Origin: an uncultured Mobiluncus sp.
GTDB lineage: Bacteria; Actinomycetota; Actinomycetes; Actinomycetales; Actinomycetaceae
Assembly: GCF_902488535.1 (NCBI RefSeq)
Contig: NZ_CABTWO010000026.1
Span: forward strand, 1 to 23,509
Length of the DNA: 23,509 bases
Direction: 5' to 3'
Position numbers and translations under genes: made by a program
Shown: piece after piece, positions 1 to 6,516 of the stretch
How positions within the stretch are numbered: the stretch's first letter is position 1
How the letters are laid out: every line of letters begins with the position of its first letter
Notes under the pieces: generated by a model
Database searches by the model: none
What the model was told of the DNA's origin: nothing
Seen by the model: the letters and a program-made list of their open reading frames with translations, nothing else

Positions 1-360
1 AAAGTGGGGCGAAATGTGTTTTATCCCGCCCCGAATGTGGATTCGACCGTAGTGGATTTTCGGCGTTTAGAGGTACGTCAGAGACTGCTGGAGGACCTGA
101 AACTGACCCCCGATGGCTTGACGGATGAGGCAGTCGAGACGTTAAGGAAGGAAGTATTCGCGGCGGTGAACGCGGCATTTTCTCAGCGCCGCAAGACCTT
201 GCGGCAATCTTTGGCTGGATATGCTGGCTCCCCTGATGCGTCCGCCGCTTTGCTTGAGGCGGCCGGTATCTCGCCGGGCCTACGTGCCGAACGTCTCAGT
301 GTCACAGACTTCACAAAAATCGCGGCCGCAAAACTTTATGGAACGAGCGATACAAAATGA
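1..360 (+). CDS. rsmA: 16S rRNA dimethyladenosine transferase KsgA/RsmA, 3' part
   Basis: Only the last 119 codons are present; the gene enters from the left edge in frame 1, so the GTG at position 4 is not a real start. The family dimethylates two adjacent adenines near the 3' end of 16S rRNA (A1518/A1519 in E. coli) during small-subunit maturation. The visible piece begins at the conserved NVFYPAPNVDS block, which closes the methyltransferase domain, and continues through the helical C-terminal domain with the QRRKTLRQSL segment typical of this family. The SAM-binding motifs lie outside the window. The stop overlaps the ispE start as ATGA, so the two genes are translationally coupled, an arrangement common in actinobacteria. 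The assignment is firm although the gene is incomplete. Confidence 0.93.
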   Translation, partial: KVGRNVFYPAPNVDSTVVDFRRLEVRQRLLEDLKLTPDGLTDEAVETLRKEVFAAVNAAFSQRRKTLRQSLAGYAGSPDASAALLEAAGISPGLRAERLSVTDFTKIAAAKLYGTSDTK

Positions 361-1307
361 GCGGAGTGAGAATTCTCGAAAACCAATCGGGGCGGCGCCT
401 TAAAGTGTTTACTCCTGGAAAGGTCAACCTGCTGCTCCGAGTAGGAACGCGACCACCAGGACAGCTCCGCCACGAACTATCGACGGTATTTCAGTGCCTG
501 GACCTCGGGGAATTCTTGACTGTGGAACCTCGTGATACAGGCGAGACCGATGTGGTGCACACCGTGCTGGCACCGGGATTGACCGGACCAAAGAACCTGG
601 ACGGACCGGAAAATCTGGCGCTCAAAGCACTGAAGGCCTTGCGGGATACCGGCACCGAAGTACCTTTCACCAGCATCAAGATTGAGAAAAATATTCCGGT
701 GGCGGGCGGTATGGCTGGCGGGTCAGCCGATGCCGCTGGCGTGCTCTACGCGGCGAACGTGCTTTACCAACTGGGATTCACCCTTGCGGAGTTGCAGTCT
801 CTGGGGGCGAGAATAGGCGCGGACGTCCCTTTCGGCCTAACCGGGGGAAACGCCTTGGGGCTCGGCTTCGGTGACAATATGCATAGTTTACCGGGCGGTA
901 CAAAATGTTATTGGGCCTTAGCTGTTTCCCGCCGTGGACTGTCCACACCAAAAGTCTTTGAGGCTTTCGACCAGCTGGTTCCTCACCCGCAACCACTGCC
1001 CGCTGCGCTTTCACCAGACTTTTTGGCAGCTCTGGACGGGGACATCACCGAGCTGGCCGGATACCTCCACAACGATTTGCAGGCCGGTGCCCTACACATT
1101 TTCCCTGAACTATCCCAAGTCATCGCCGCCGCAGAACAGGCCGGGGCTTTGAAAGCTATCGTTTCTGGCTCCGGTCCGACCATCGCCGCCTTATGCTCAG
1201 ACGCAACTTCCCAAGAAAAAGTGGCACAGAGGCTCGGCGCCCACCCTTTGGTAGCACGAGTTTTCAGCGCCGTTGGACCGGTAAACGGCGAAAATCAGGG
1301 CTCCTAA
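357..1307 (+). CDS. ispE: 4-diphosphocytidyl-2-C-methyl-D-erythritol kinase IspE
   Basis: This GHMP-family kinase phosphorylates CDP-methylerythritol with ATP in the non-mevalonate (MEP) isoprenoid pathway, in the cytosol. The 316-residue length is normal. Visible motifs are TPGKVNL near residues 19-25 (probable active-site Lys22), the glycine-rich ATP loop PVAGGMAGGSADAAG starting at Pro114, GADVPFGL with the probable catalytic Asp156, and a C-terminal VSGSGPTIAAL block, the third GHMP motif. The ATG at 357 overlaps the ksgA stop, and the reading frame before the first conserved motif is short, which supports this start. Together with ksgA it forms the usual ksgA-ispE pair. The ABC-F ATPase gene that often follows ispE in actinobacteria is absent; an ABC importer operon follows instead. 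Confidence 0.95.
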   Translation: MSGVRILENQSGRRLKVFTPGKVNLLLRVGTRPPGQLRHELSTVFQCLDLGEFLTVEPRDTGETDVVHTVLAPGLTGPKNLDGPENLALKALKALRDTGTEVPFTSIKIEKNIPVAGGMAGGSADAAGVLYAANVLYQLGFTLAELQSLGARIGADVPFGLTGGNALGLGFGDNMHSLPGGTKCYWALAVSRRGLSTPKVFEAFDQLVPHPQPLPAALSPDFLAALDGDITELAGYLHNDLQAGALHIFPELSQVIAAAEQAGALKAIVSGSGPTIAALCSDATSQEKVAQRLGAHPLVARVFSAVGPVNGENQGS

Positions 1308-1316
1308 TCCACAAGA

Positions 1317-1393
1317 TTTAACAAATAAAAAGTTGAACTTACATAGCTTTAACAAATTAAGCAGGTAAGTCCTAACGCGAGTTTCCTAACCTG
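1317..1393 (+). promoter_or_regulatory. Probable control region of the ABC importer operon
   Basis: The 120-base gap after ispE is AT-rich and carries ordered repeats. The 10-mer TTTAACAAAT occurs at 1317-1326 and again at 1348-1357, exactly 31 bases apart, about three helical turns. Downstream, CAGGTAAG (1362-1369) and CTAACCTG (1386-1393) form an inverted pair with one mismatch, and an extra CTAAC lies at 1372-1376. The AGGTWAG/CTAACCT halves resemble half-sites of the DtxR/IdeR iron box (TTAGGTTAGSCTAACCTAA), but they are spread too far apart for one standard site. I found no convincing -35/-10 pair. Repeat positions are seen directly; regulator identity is only a suggestion. Confidence 0.4.
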
Positions 1394-1427
1394 AGATTGC
1401 TAATAAAGTTTCAGGAAAGGAAAACCC

Positions 1428-2573
1428 TTGAACAAGAAATTTTCTCTGATGGCAGGCGCCGCTATCCTGGTCAGCGCCTCATTGGGATTGACAGCTTGTG
1501 GCGGCAGCGCAGCAAATGCAGAAAGCGCCGCAGACAAGACGAAGTACCAGGCAGCTGCTTCCATTGATGACTTTGGGGGAATGGAAGGGCTGGAAAAAGC
1601 GGCGAAGGCAGAGGGGCAGTTGAACCTCATTGCGCTGCCCCACGACTGGTCAAACTGGGGGGGAGTGATTGAGGCGTTTAAAAAGAAATATCCCGAAATC
1701 ACCGTAAACGAACAGAGTCCCAATGCGTCTTCGAAAGAAGAAATTGATGCCATTAAGACGAACGCTGGGACGGATAAAGCCCCGGACACCGTTGACGTTG
1801 GTTTAGCGGTAGCCGTGGATTCCACCCAGTATTTTGCGGCTTACGAAACTCAAGGGGCAGCAAAGATTGATCCGAAACTTAAGAATAAAGACAAGCTGTA
1901 CACCCCGGATTACACCGGTGTGATGTCTCTGGGCTGGAATAAGACCAAGTACGGTGATGTCAAGTCCATCGAGGACTTGAAAGACCCGAAGTTTGCCGGC
2001 GTCGTCTCGCTCAACGGAAAACCCGCGGAAGCCGGGGCGGCATTCAATGGCTTTATTATGGCGAATCTGGCCAATGGTGGGGATTTGCAAAACCTCCAGC
2101 CGGGTCTGGATTTCTTTAAGGAACTCAAGAGCCTCGGTAACTTGAACACCATTGATGTGACCTCGGCCACCATCGATTCCGGTCAGACTGCCGCAGTGTT
2201 CGACTGGTCCTACAACCAAATTTCGACTCGTGACCGCTTAAAGGGTCAGGGAGTTGAATGGGGAGTCATCGTGTTCCCCGGCACCGAGGTCGGCAGCTAT
2301 TACCAGCAGGCCATCAACAAGGAAGCTCCCCACCCAGCCGCGGCACGTTTGTGGCAGGAGTTCCTCTATACTCCAGAAGCTCAGAACCTCTGGATGAAGG
2401 GCGGGGCAATGCCGGTGCTGATGGAACAGATGGAAAAGGACGGCACCATTGATGCCGACGCCAAAGCCACCTTAATTGAAACCTCTAAGCCTCCGTTAAC
2501 TTACAGCCCGGATGATTCGGCTCGAATCACCACTTGGTTGCAGCAGAATTGGGACAAGGCTATTGGCAACTAA
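1428..2573 (+). CDS. ABC importer substrate-binding lipoprotein
   Basis: An extracellular solute-binding lipoprotein of 381 residues. The start is TTG, supported by the ribosome site AGGAAAGG at 1413-1420 and by a signal peptide that begins right there (MNKKFSLMAG). The lipobox LTAC places the lipidated cysteine at residue 24; a Gly/Ala/Ser-rich linker follows, then a two-lobed binding fold. The lobe pattern (AEGQLNLIALPHDWSNW near the N-terminus, followed by segments such as DTVDVGLAVAVDSTQYF and LKDPKFAGVVSLNG) fits the PotD/AfuA/ThiB class that binds polyamines, ferric iron, thiamine or phosphonates. The sequence alone does not tell which ligand is used. It is first in an operon with two permeases and an ATPase, so it delivers ligand to them at the outer face of the membrane. 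Function class is firm; substrate is unknown. Confidence 0.88.
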   Translation: MNKKFSLMAGAAILVSASLGLTACGGSAANAESAADKTKYQAAASIDDFGGMEGLEKAAKAEGQLNLIALPHDWSNWGGVIEAFKKKYPEITVNEQSPNASSKEEIDAIKTNAGTDKAPDTVDVGLAVAVDSTQYFAAYETQGAAKIDPKLKNKDKLYTPDYTGVMSLGWNKTKYGDVKSIEDLKDPKFAGVVSLNGKPAEAGAAFNGFIMANLANGGDLQNLQPGLDFFKELKSLGNLNTIDVTSATIDSGQTAAVFDWSYNQISTRDRLKGQGVEWGVIVFPGTEVGSYYQQAINKEAPHPAAARLWQEFLYTPEAQNLWMKGGAMPVLMEQMEKDGTIDADAKATLIETSKPPLTYSPDDSARITTWLQQNWDKAIGN

Positions 2574-2598
2574 GCCTGTTCAAGAAGATACACGGCCA

Positions 2599-2626
2599 GG
2601 GAGCTCGGATACTGATCCGGGCTCCC
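2599..2626 (+). promoter_or_regulatory. 12-bp intercistronic hairpin in the ABC operon
   Basis: Arms 2599-2610 and 2615-2626 pair over all 12 positions, with a single G-U wobble (T2605 with G2620) and the four-base loop ACTG. It starts 25 bases after the binding-protein stop codon. No T-run follows, so it is not a typical intrinsic terminator. Hairpins at this position in binding-protein operons (malE-malF is the classic case) stop 3' exonucleases and keep the binding-protein message more abundant than the permease message; that role here is inference. Confidence 0.65.
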
Positions 2627-2631
2627 GGCTC

Positions 2632-3567
2632 GTGCCTACAGACGTGAAACCAGAAGTCAATGTACGAACCGGTTGGCGCGGACAGTTACTAGCCCAGTCA
2701 AAGACCTGGTACCCCTCGTCAGAGCGGCGGCGCAAGTCCACAAACCTGGTCACTATCCCGTTTTTCCTCTATGTGGCAATATTTTTGCTCACCCCCACCG
2801 CGATTGTGATTGCGGGAGCCTTCACCAGCGCGACGGGGGGATTTACCTTGGCAAACTTGGCGCGTTTGGGAGAAAAGAACACTCTAGAATCGCTTGGTAC
2901 TTCAGTTATCGTCTCCATTGCGTCGGCTCTGATTGGGGCCGTGGTGGGGGCGCTGGCCTGTTATGCCCTAGTGGCTCGTTCCAGCCAAACCGGTTTGCTG
3001 CGCCGCTTAATCAATGCCGTATCTTCCGTATTGGCTCAGTTTGGCGGGGTCATGCTGGCTTTTGCATTCATCGCCACCATCGGGATTAACGGTATCGGTA
3101 CCCAGATTCTGTTCGCGGCCACCGGAATTCAGCCGGATCCTAACTGGCTGGCCTCCCTGCCGGGGCTGGTGCTGGTGTATTGCTACTTCCAGATTCCCCT
3201 GATGATTATCGTGTTCTTACCGGCGATGGACTCGCTGCGTCCCCAGTGGAAGGAAGCGACCCTGAACTTGGGGGGCTCGACTGGGGATTATTGGTTCCGG
3301 GTGGCGGGTCCGATTTTGTGGCCGCGATTCCTCGGTGCTTTTTTGCTGCTATTTTCCAATGCTTTTTCCGCCTACGCCACCGCGGCAGCACTGTTTACGC
3401 AACGCTCCATCCTGGTGCCGTTGATGATTCAAAGTGCGCTGCGTAATGAGCAAGACATCGGGCAAAACGGGTTCGCGCAGTCGCTCGCCCTGTTGATGGT
3501 GGTCGTAGTGGCTGTGGTGATGACAGCTTACGCACAACTGCAAAAGAGGACGGCGAAATGGGAGTAA
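2632..3567 (+). CDS. ABC importer permease, first subunit
   Basis: An integral membrane subunit with about six hydrophobic segments, the first near TIPFFLYVAIFLLTPTAIVIAG. The cytoplasmic EAA loop that docks with the ATPase is recognisable as KEATLNLGGSTGDYWFRVAGP. It forms the transport pore with the next gene product. The start is uncertain: GTG 2632 is chosen because it lies just after the hairpin, but its ribosome site is weak. GTG 2644 is equally possible, as is TTG 2563, which would overlap the previous gene by 11 bases, much like the other two junctions of the operon. An ATG at 2512 would overlap the binding-protein gene by 62 bases and is unlikely. All choices leave a polar cytoplasmic N-terminal stretch before the first membrane segment. 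Substrate is not deducible. Confidence 0.83.
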   Translation: MPTDVKPEVNVRTGWRGQLLAQSKTWYPSSERRRKSTNLVTIPFFLYVAIFLLTPTAIVIAGAFTSATGGFTLANLARLGEKNTLESLGTSVIVSIASALIGAVVGALACYALVARSSQTGLLRRLINAVSSVLAQFGGVMLAFAFIATIGINGIGTQILFAATGIQPDPNWLASLPGLVLVYCYFQIPLMIIVFLPAMDSLRPQWKEATLNLGGSTGDYWFRVAGPILWPRFLGAFLLLFSNAFSAYATAAALFTQRSILVPLMIQSALRNEQDIGQNGFAQSLALLMVVVVAVVMTAYAQLQKRTAKWE

Positions 3568-4478
3568 ACCTCACTAATTCCATAAATTCCAAAGCGAATG
3601 CCCTACTGACAGCCCCTTCCACCGAGGCCACGTCGCGCCGGGCAAGCCGTAAGTGGCAGACGCACCTGGGCGTAGCCATTTATCAGTGGGTAATCCTCGT
3701 CGCCGTACTGCTGTTTTTATTTATACCACTGCTGGGTATGTTAATTTTTTCGGTGCGGTTTCCCCTCACCGGGGCGTGGTCGGGCGGGGCTTGGCAATCC
3801 ATCTTTAGCTTGTCGGGGACCACCGCCTCTGGGGCAGATATGTCGATTCTGTGGGACGGTGTGTTGAATTCCTTGGGATTGAGCGTGTTTACGGTGGTGC
3901 TGATGCTGGCGTTGCTGTTGCCAACCATGCTGGCGCTAAAAATCCGCCCTTCCAAACTGTCTCGCGTGGTGGAGTTTATTTGTCTGCTTCCCCTCGCGAT
4001 TCCCGCCATTGTGCTGGTGGTGGGTTTAGGGCCGATATATCGATTTATTTCGATTAACCTGTTGAACACGCATCCAATCTGGCTAGCTTTTGCCTACACC
4101 ATCTTGGCGCTGCCCTTCGCGTATCGGGCGCTCGATGCCGGGTTCTCGACGATTCCGGTAAAGACCCTGGTAGAAGCCGCTCGTTCCCTAGGAGCACCGT
4201 GGTCTACGGTCATGTTCAAAGTCATTATCCCCAACCTTCGCGGAGCCATTGGGGCCGCATCCTTTATCACTATTTCCGTGGTGCTGGGAGAGTTCACCAT
4301 TGCGTCGCTGTTGAATCGCAACAATCTGCAGGTTGCTATTTTCCAGTTGGGTCAAGACGACTCTATGACGGCAACCGCGCTGGCTCTGCTGACCATGGTG
4401 TTTGGCATCGTGGTGTTGATGATGTTGGAAATCGTGAGCTACGAATTGAAAAAGAAGAGAGAGAAAAATGCCAAATGA
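3558..4478 (+). CDS. ABC importer permease, second subunit
   Basis: A 306-residue membrane protein whose ATG overlaps the end of the preceding permease gene by 10 bases; AGAGGA at 3545-3550 serves as ribosome site. A basic, Ser/Thr-rich N-terminal stretch of about 40 residues precedes the first membrane helix (WVILVAVLLFLFIPLLGMLIF), and roughly five more helices follow. The EAA loop is clear: VEAARSLGAPWSTVMFKVIIP near residue 200. This architecture matches the second permease of the PotC/CysW/FbpB-like group (BPD_transp_1 fold). It ends in a lysine-rich tail. It should pair with the first permease to make a heterodimeric pore energised by the following ATPase. The tight overlaps imply coupled translation and a fixed subunit ratio. 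Confidence 0.88.
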   Translation: MGVNLTNSINSKANALLTAPSTEATSRRASRKWQTHLGVAIYQWVILVAVLLFLFIPLLGMLIFSVRFPLTGAWSGGAWQSIFSLSGTTASGADMSILWDGVLNSLGLSVFTVVLMLALLLPTMLALKIRPSKLSRVVEFICLLPLAIPAIVLVVGLGPIYRFISINLLNTHPIWLAFAYTILALPFAYRALDAGFSTIPVKTLVEAARSLGAPWSTVMFKVIIPNLRGAIGAASFITISVVLGEFTIASLLNRNNLQVAIFQLGQDDSMTATALALLTMVFGIVVLMMLEIVSYELKKKREKNAK

Positions 4479-5613
4479 GGCTGTTGGTGCCGAGGTTGAG
4501 CTTCGGGATCTGAACAAACAATACGGGCGCACCCAGGCGCTGGATCATTTCAACTGTGAATTTCACAGTGGAGAACTCGTTGTGCTGTTGGGACCCTCGG
4601 GATGCGGGAAAACGACCGCGTTACGGGCTCTGACAGGCTTGATGCAGGTCGACTCGGGCCAAATTGTGGTCAACGGTCAAGACATCACCCACACCTCCGC
4701 GGCAAAGCGGAATATGGCGATGGTTTTCCAACAATATTCCCTGTTTCCCAATATGACAGTACGCCAGAACGTAGAGTTCGGGCTGACGGTGCGCAAGGTC
4801 GACTCTAAACATCGCGTCCGTCAGGCTATGGAAGCCCTAGAGATGGTGGGCTTGTCCAACCAAGCCGATAAGTACACTCACCAAATGTCCGGGGGTCAGC
4901 AGCAGCGGGTTGCTCTGGCACGAGCTTTGGTGTTACGACCCTCCGTATTGGCTCTCGATGAGCCGCTCTCGGCTTTGGATGCCAAAGTGCGGGTGCAGTT
5001 GCGCGGAGAAATCCGCCGACTTCAGCTGCAGTCCGGTTTGACGACCCTGTTCGTGACGCACGACCAGGAGGAGGCTTTGGCTGTGGCCGACCGGGTCGGT
5101 GTGATGAAAGACGGTAAGCTGCAGCAAATCGCTGAGCCTTGGGAGTTGTATAACGAGCCCGCGAATGAGTTCGTGGCGACTTTCATCGGTGAATCGAGCC
5201 GTATTCCCGCTGTGATTCGGGATGGCTCAGCTTTCGTAGGGGACCAAGAAATTCCGATTCTAAAAACCTCAACGAAACGTACCGACGGGGAAGCCACAAT
5301 TTTGGTGCGTCCCGAATCCGTGCAGCTGGAGATGGTACAGCCCAACGCCCCCCGATTAGCCAATCAAGGCGTAGTGAAAAACCTGACTTTCCTGGGATCT
5401 ACCGCGAAAGTCGAGGTGGAGATGCCTTCGGGAATCACGTTGACGTCTCAGATAACGCCTTCGGAATCCATGATGGTCACGAAAGGGCAACGTGTGGCGC
5501 TGCGGATTGAGCCGAAAGCTGTATTGGCGGTGTCTCCTGACGACGTCCCCCAATCTAACCCCATAAAAGTGGTGACGCAGGTCGAGGAAAGACAACCTTC
5601 GCAGGTTTCCTAG
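4468..5613 (+). CDS. ABC importer ATPase, CysA/PotA/FbpC type
   Basis: The ATP-hydrolysing subunit of the importer, 381 residues, located at the cytoplasmic face of the membrane. All nucleotide-site motifs are intact: Walker A GPSGCGKTT with Lys48, Q-loop VFQQYSLFPNMT, signature MSGGQQQR from residue 140, Walker B with Asp164-Glu165 (LALDEPLSALD) and the switch histidine His198 (THDQEEAL). About 150 residues follow, ending in a TOBE-like beta domain, as in ATPases for sulfate, polyamine, iron and aminoethylphosphonate importers; such domains can bind a regulatory ligand. The ATG overlaps the preceding gene by 11 bases. The stop codon overlaps that of the opposing marR-type gene (shared CTAG at 5610-5613), leaving no room for a separate terminator. 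Confidence 0.92.
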   Translation: MPNEAVGAEVELRDLNKQYGRTQALDHFNCEFHSGELVVLLGPSGCGKTTALRALTGLMQVDSGQIVVNGQDITHTSAAKRNMAMVFQQYSLFPNMTVRQNVEFGLTVRKVDSKHRVRQAMEALEMVGLSNQADKYTHQMSGGQQQRVALARALVLRPSVLALDEPLSALDAKVRVQLRGEIRRLQLQSGLTTLFVTHDQEEALAVADRVGVMKDGKLQQIAEPWELYNEPANEFVATFIGESSRIPAVIRDGSAFVGDQEIPILKTSTKRTDGEATILVRPESVQLEMVQPNAPRLANQGVVKNLTFLGSTAKVEVEMPSGITLTSQITPSESMMVTKGQRVALRIEPKAVLAVSPDDVPQSNPIKVVTQVEERQPSQVS

Positions 5614-6131
5614 CGAGATTGGGCATCGAAGGGGAGGAGTACCGACCGAAGTAGGCGCGCCAATTCGGTTACGTCCGCTTCGGAAAGATCTCCTAACCAA
5701 CCCCGTTCCGTAGCCATCAGTGTGGTTATCGCGGCATCGGCGTGCCGCTTGCCGTCTTCGGTGAGTTCCACCAGAATGGCGCGGCGGTCCTCCGGGTGGT
5801 CGCAGCGGCGTACCAGTCCGCGTTCTTCTAACCGGTCGATGCGGTTCGTCATGGTCCCGGAGGACACCAGCGATTGCTGCATGAGCACGCCGGGTGTCAG
5901 GGAAAAGGGCTCTCCTGCTCGGCGGAGGGCGGAAAGCACATCGAAGGCCCAGGGCTCCAAGTCTACTGAGGAGAACGCTTCACGACGTGCCTGGTCGAGG
6001 TGGCGAGCGAGGCGGGAGACTCGGGAGAATACCGAAAGTGGAGTTAAATCGGCATGGGGCAGCAGAGAGCGCCAAGCCTTGAGGATGCCGTCGACTTCGT
6101 CACTGTCGGGTAAAGCGGAAGGGGGAACCAT
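5610..6131 (-). CDS. MarR-family transcriptional regulator
   Basis: A 173-residue winged helix-turn-helix regulator. The recognition region reads MQQSLVSSGTMTNRIDRLEERGLVRR, followed by the wing DHPEDRRAILVELTEDGK, the hallmark DxRxxxVxLTxxG element of MarR proteins. Flanking helices should form the dimer interface. The N-terminal part includes SVFSRVSRLARHLDQ, typical of the first dimerisation helix. ATG at 6129-6131 is preceded on the minus strand by AGGACGG, a good ribosome site. The gene runs tail to tail with the ABC ATPase gene and overlaps its stop. MarR proteins usually repress their own gene and a neighbour in response to phenolic or oxidative signals; the ligand and targets here are unknown. 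A 5-2-5 inverted repeat upstream is a possible operator. Confidence 0.9.
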   Translation of the reverse strand: MVPPSALPDSDEVDGILKAWRSLLPHADLTPLSVFSRVSRLARHLDQARREAFSSVDLEPWAFDVLSALRRAGEPFSLTPGVLMQQSLVSSGTMTNRIDRLEERGLVRRCDHPEDRRAILVELTEDGKRHADAAITTLMATERGWLGDLSEADVTELARLLRSVLLPFDAQSR

Positions 6132-6157
6132 AGCACCGTCCTATTGCGGGAAAAATT

Positions 6158-6195
6158 TCTTTAATACTACTCGAGGTCGAGAATCTTTGTCGCAG
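6158..6195 (-). promoter_or_regulatory. Possible promoter and operator of the marR-type gene
   Basis: Read on the minus strand, a -10-like TAGTAT is preceded at 18 bases by GCGACA, a partial -35 match. Between them, touching the -10, lies the inverted repeat CTCGA-GG-TCGAG (6170-6181 on the plus strand). A repressor bound there would block the promoter, which fits MarR autoregulation. Nearby, AATCTTTGT occurs twice (6182-6190 and 6200-6208), 18 bases apart. The repeats are seen directly; the promoter and operator roles are inference. Confidence 0.35.
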
Positions 6196-6286
6196 AGAAA
6201 ATCTTTGTGGTCTCGAAATACCTTCCTGGGGACTATTGGAAGTCTCTAGAGGGGTGCTTGCAAAGTGTAAAAAATTTGAGAGTACT

Positions 6287-6298
6287 GCAAGTACTTGC
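6287..6298. repeat. Perfect 12-bp palindrome upstream of tRNA-Gln
   Basis: GCAAGTACTTGC is a perfect palindrome and overlaps a direct repeat of AGTACT (6281-6286 and 6290-6295). It lies about 106 bases before tRNA-Gln in an otherwise gene-free stretch (6132-6403). It could be a protein-binding site in the tRNA or glmU control region, or chance. I could not identify a convincing promoter beside it. Confidence 0.35.
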
Positions 6299-6403
6299 GA
6301 TGCTCGCGACATACAGGAAAGTTAAGCAGCCTCGACTTTCTAAAAAAGTTGAAAAATGGCAAAATAGACGGGCGCTGTTTCCGACTGGAAGTTGGTGGCG
6401 CAC

Positions 6404-6474
6404 TCCGCCCTGGTGTAATGGCAGCACAGAGGTTTTTGGTACCTTTAGTCTGGGTTCGAATCCTGGGGGCGGAA
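6404..6474 (+). tRNA. tRNA-Gln(UUG)
   Basis: A complete cloverleaf can be folded. The acceptor stem TCCGCCC pairs with GGGCGGA, with A6474 as the discriminator. The anticodon stem GAGGT/ACCTT closes the loop TTTTGGT, giving anticodon TTG, which reads CAA and, by wobble, CAG. The T-loop is TTCGAAT, closed by CTGGG/CCTGG with two wobble pairs. The 3' CCA is not encoded. tRNA-Gln directly before glmU is a familiar actinobacterial arrangement. Confidence 0.93.
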
Positions 6475-6516
6475 CGTTTTGCTTTTTAGGGGCGGGCAAG
6501 GCGTTAGGATAGGAAC

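Noticed and set aside
5722..6249. A 175-codon plus-strand open frame opposite the marR-type gene
   Set aside because: Arg/Ser-rich translation typical of an antisense frame; the minus-strand frame has a complete MarR domain and a ribosome site.
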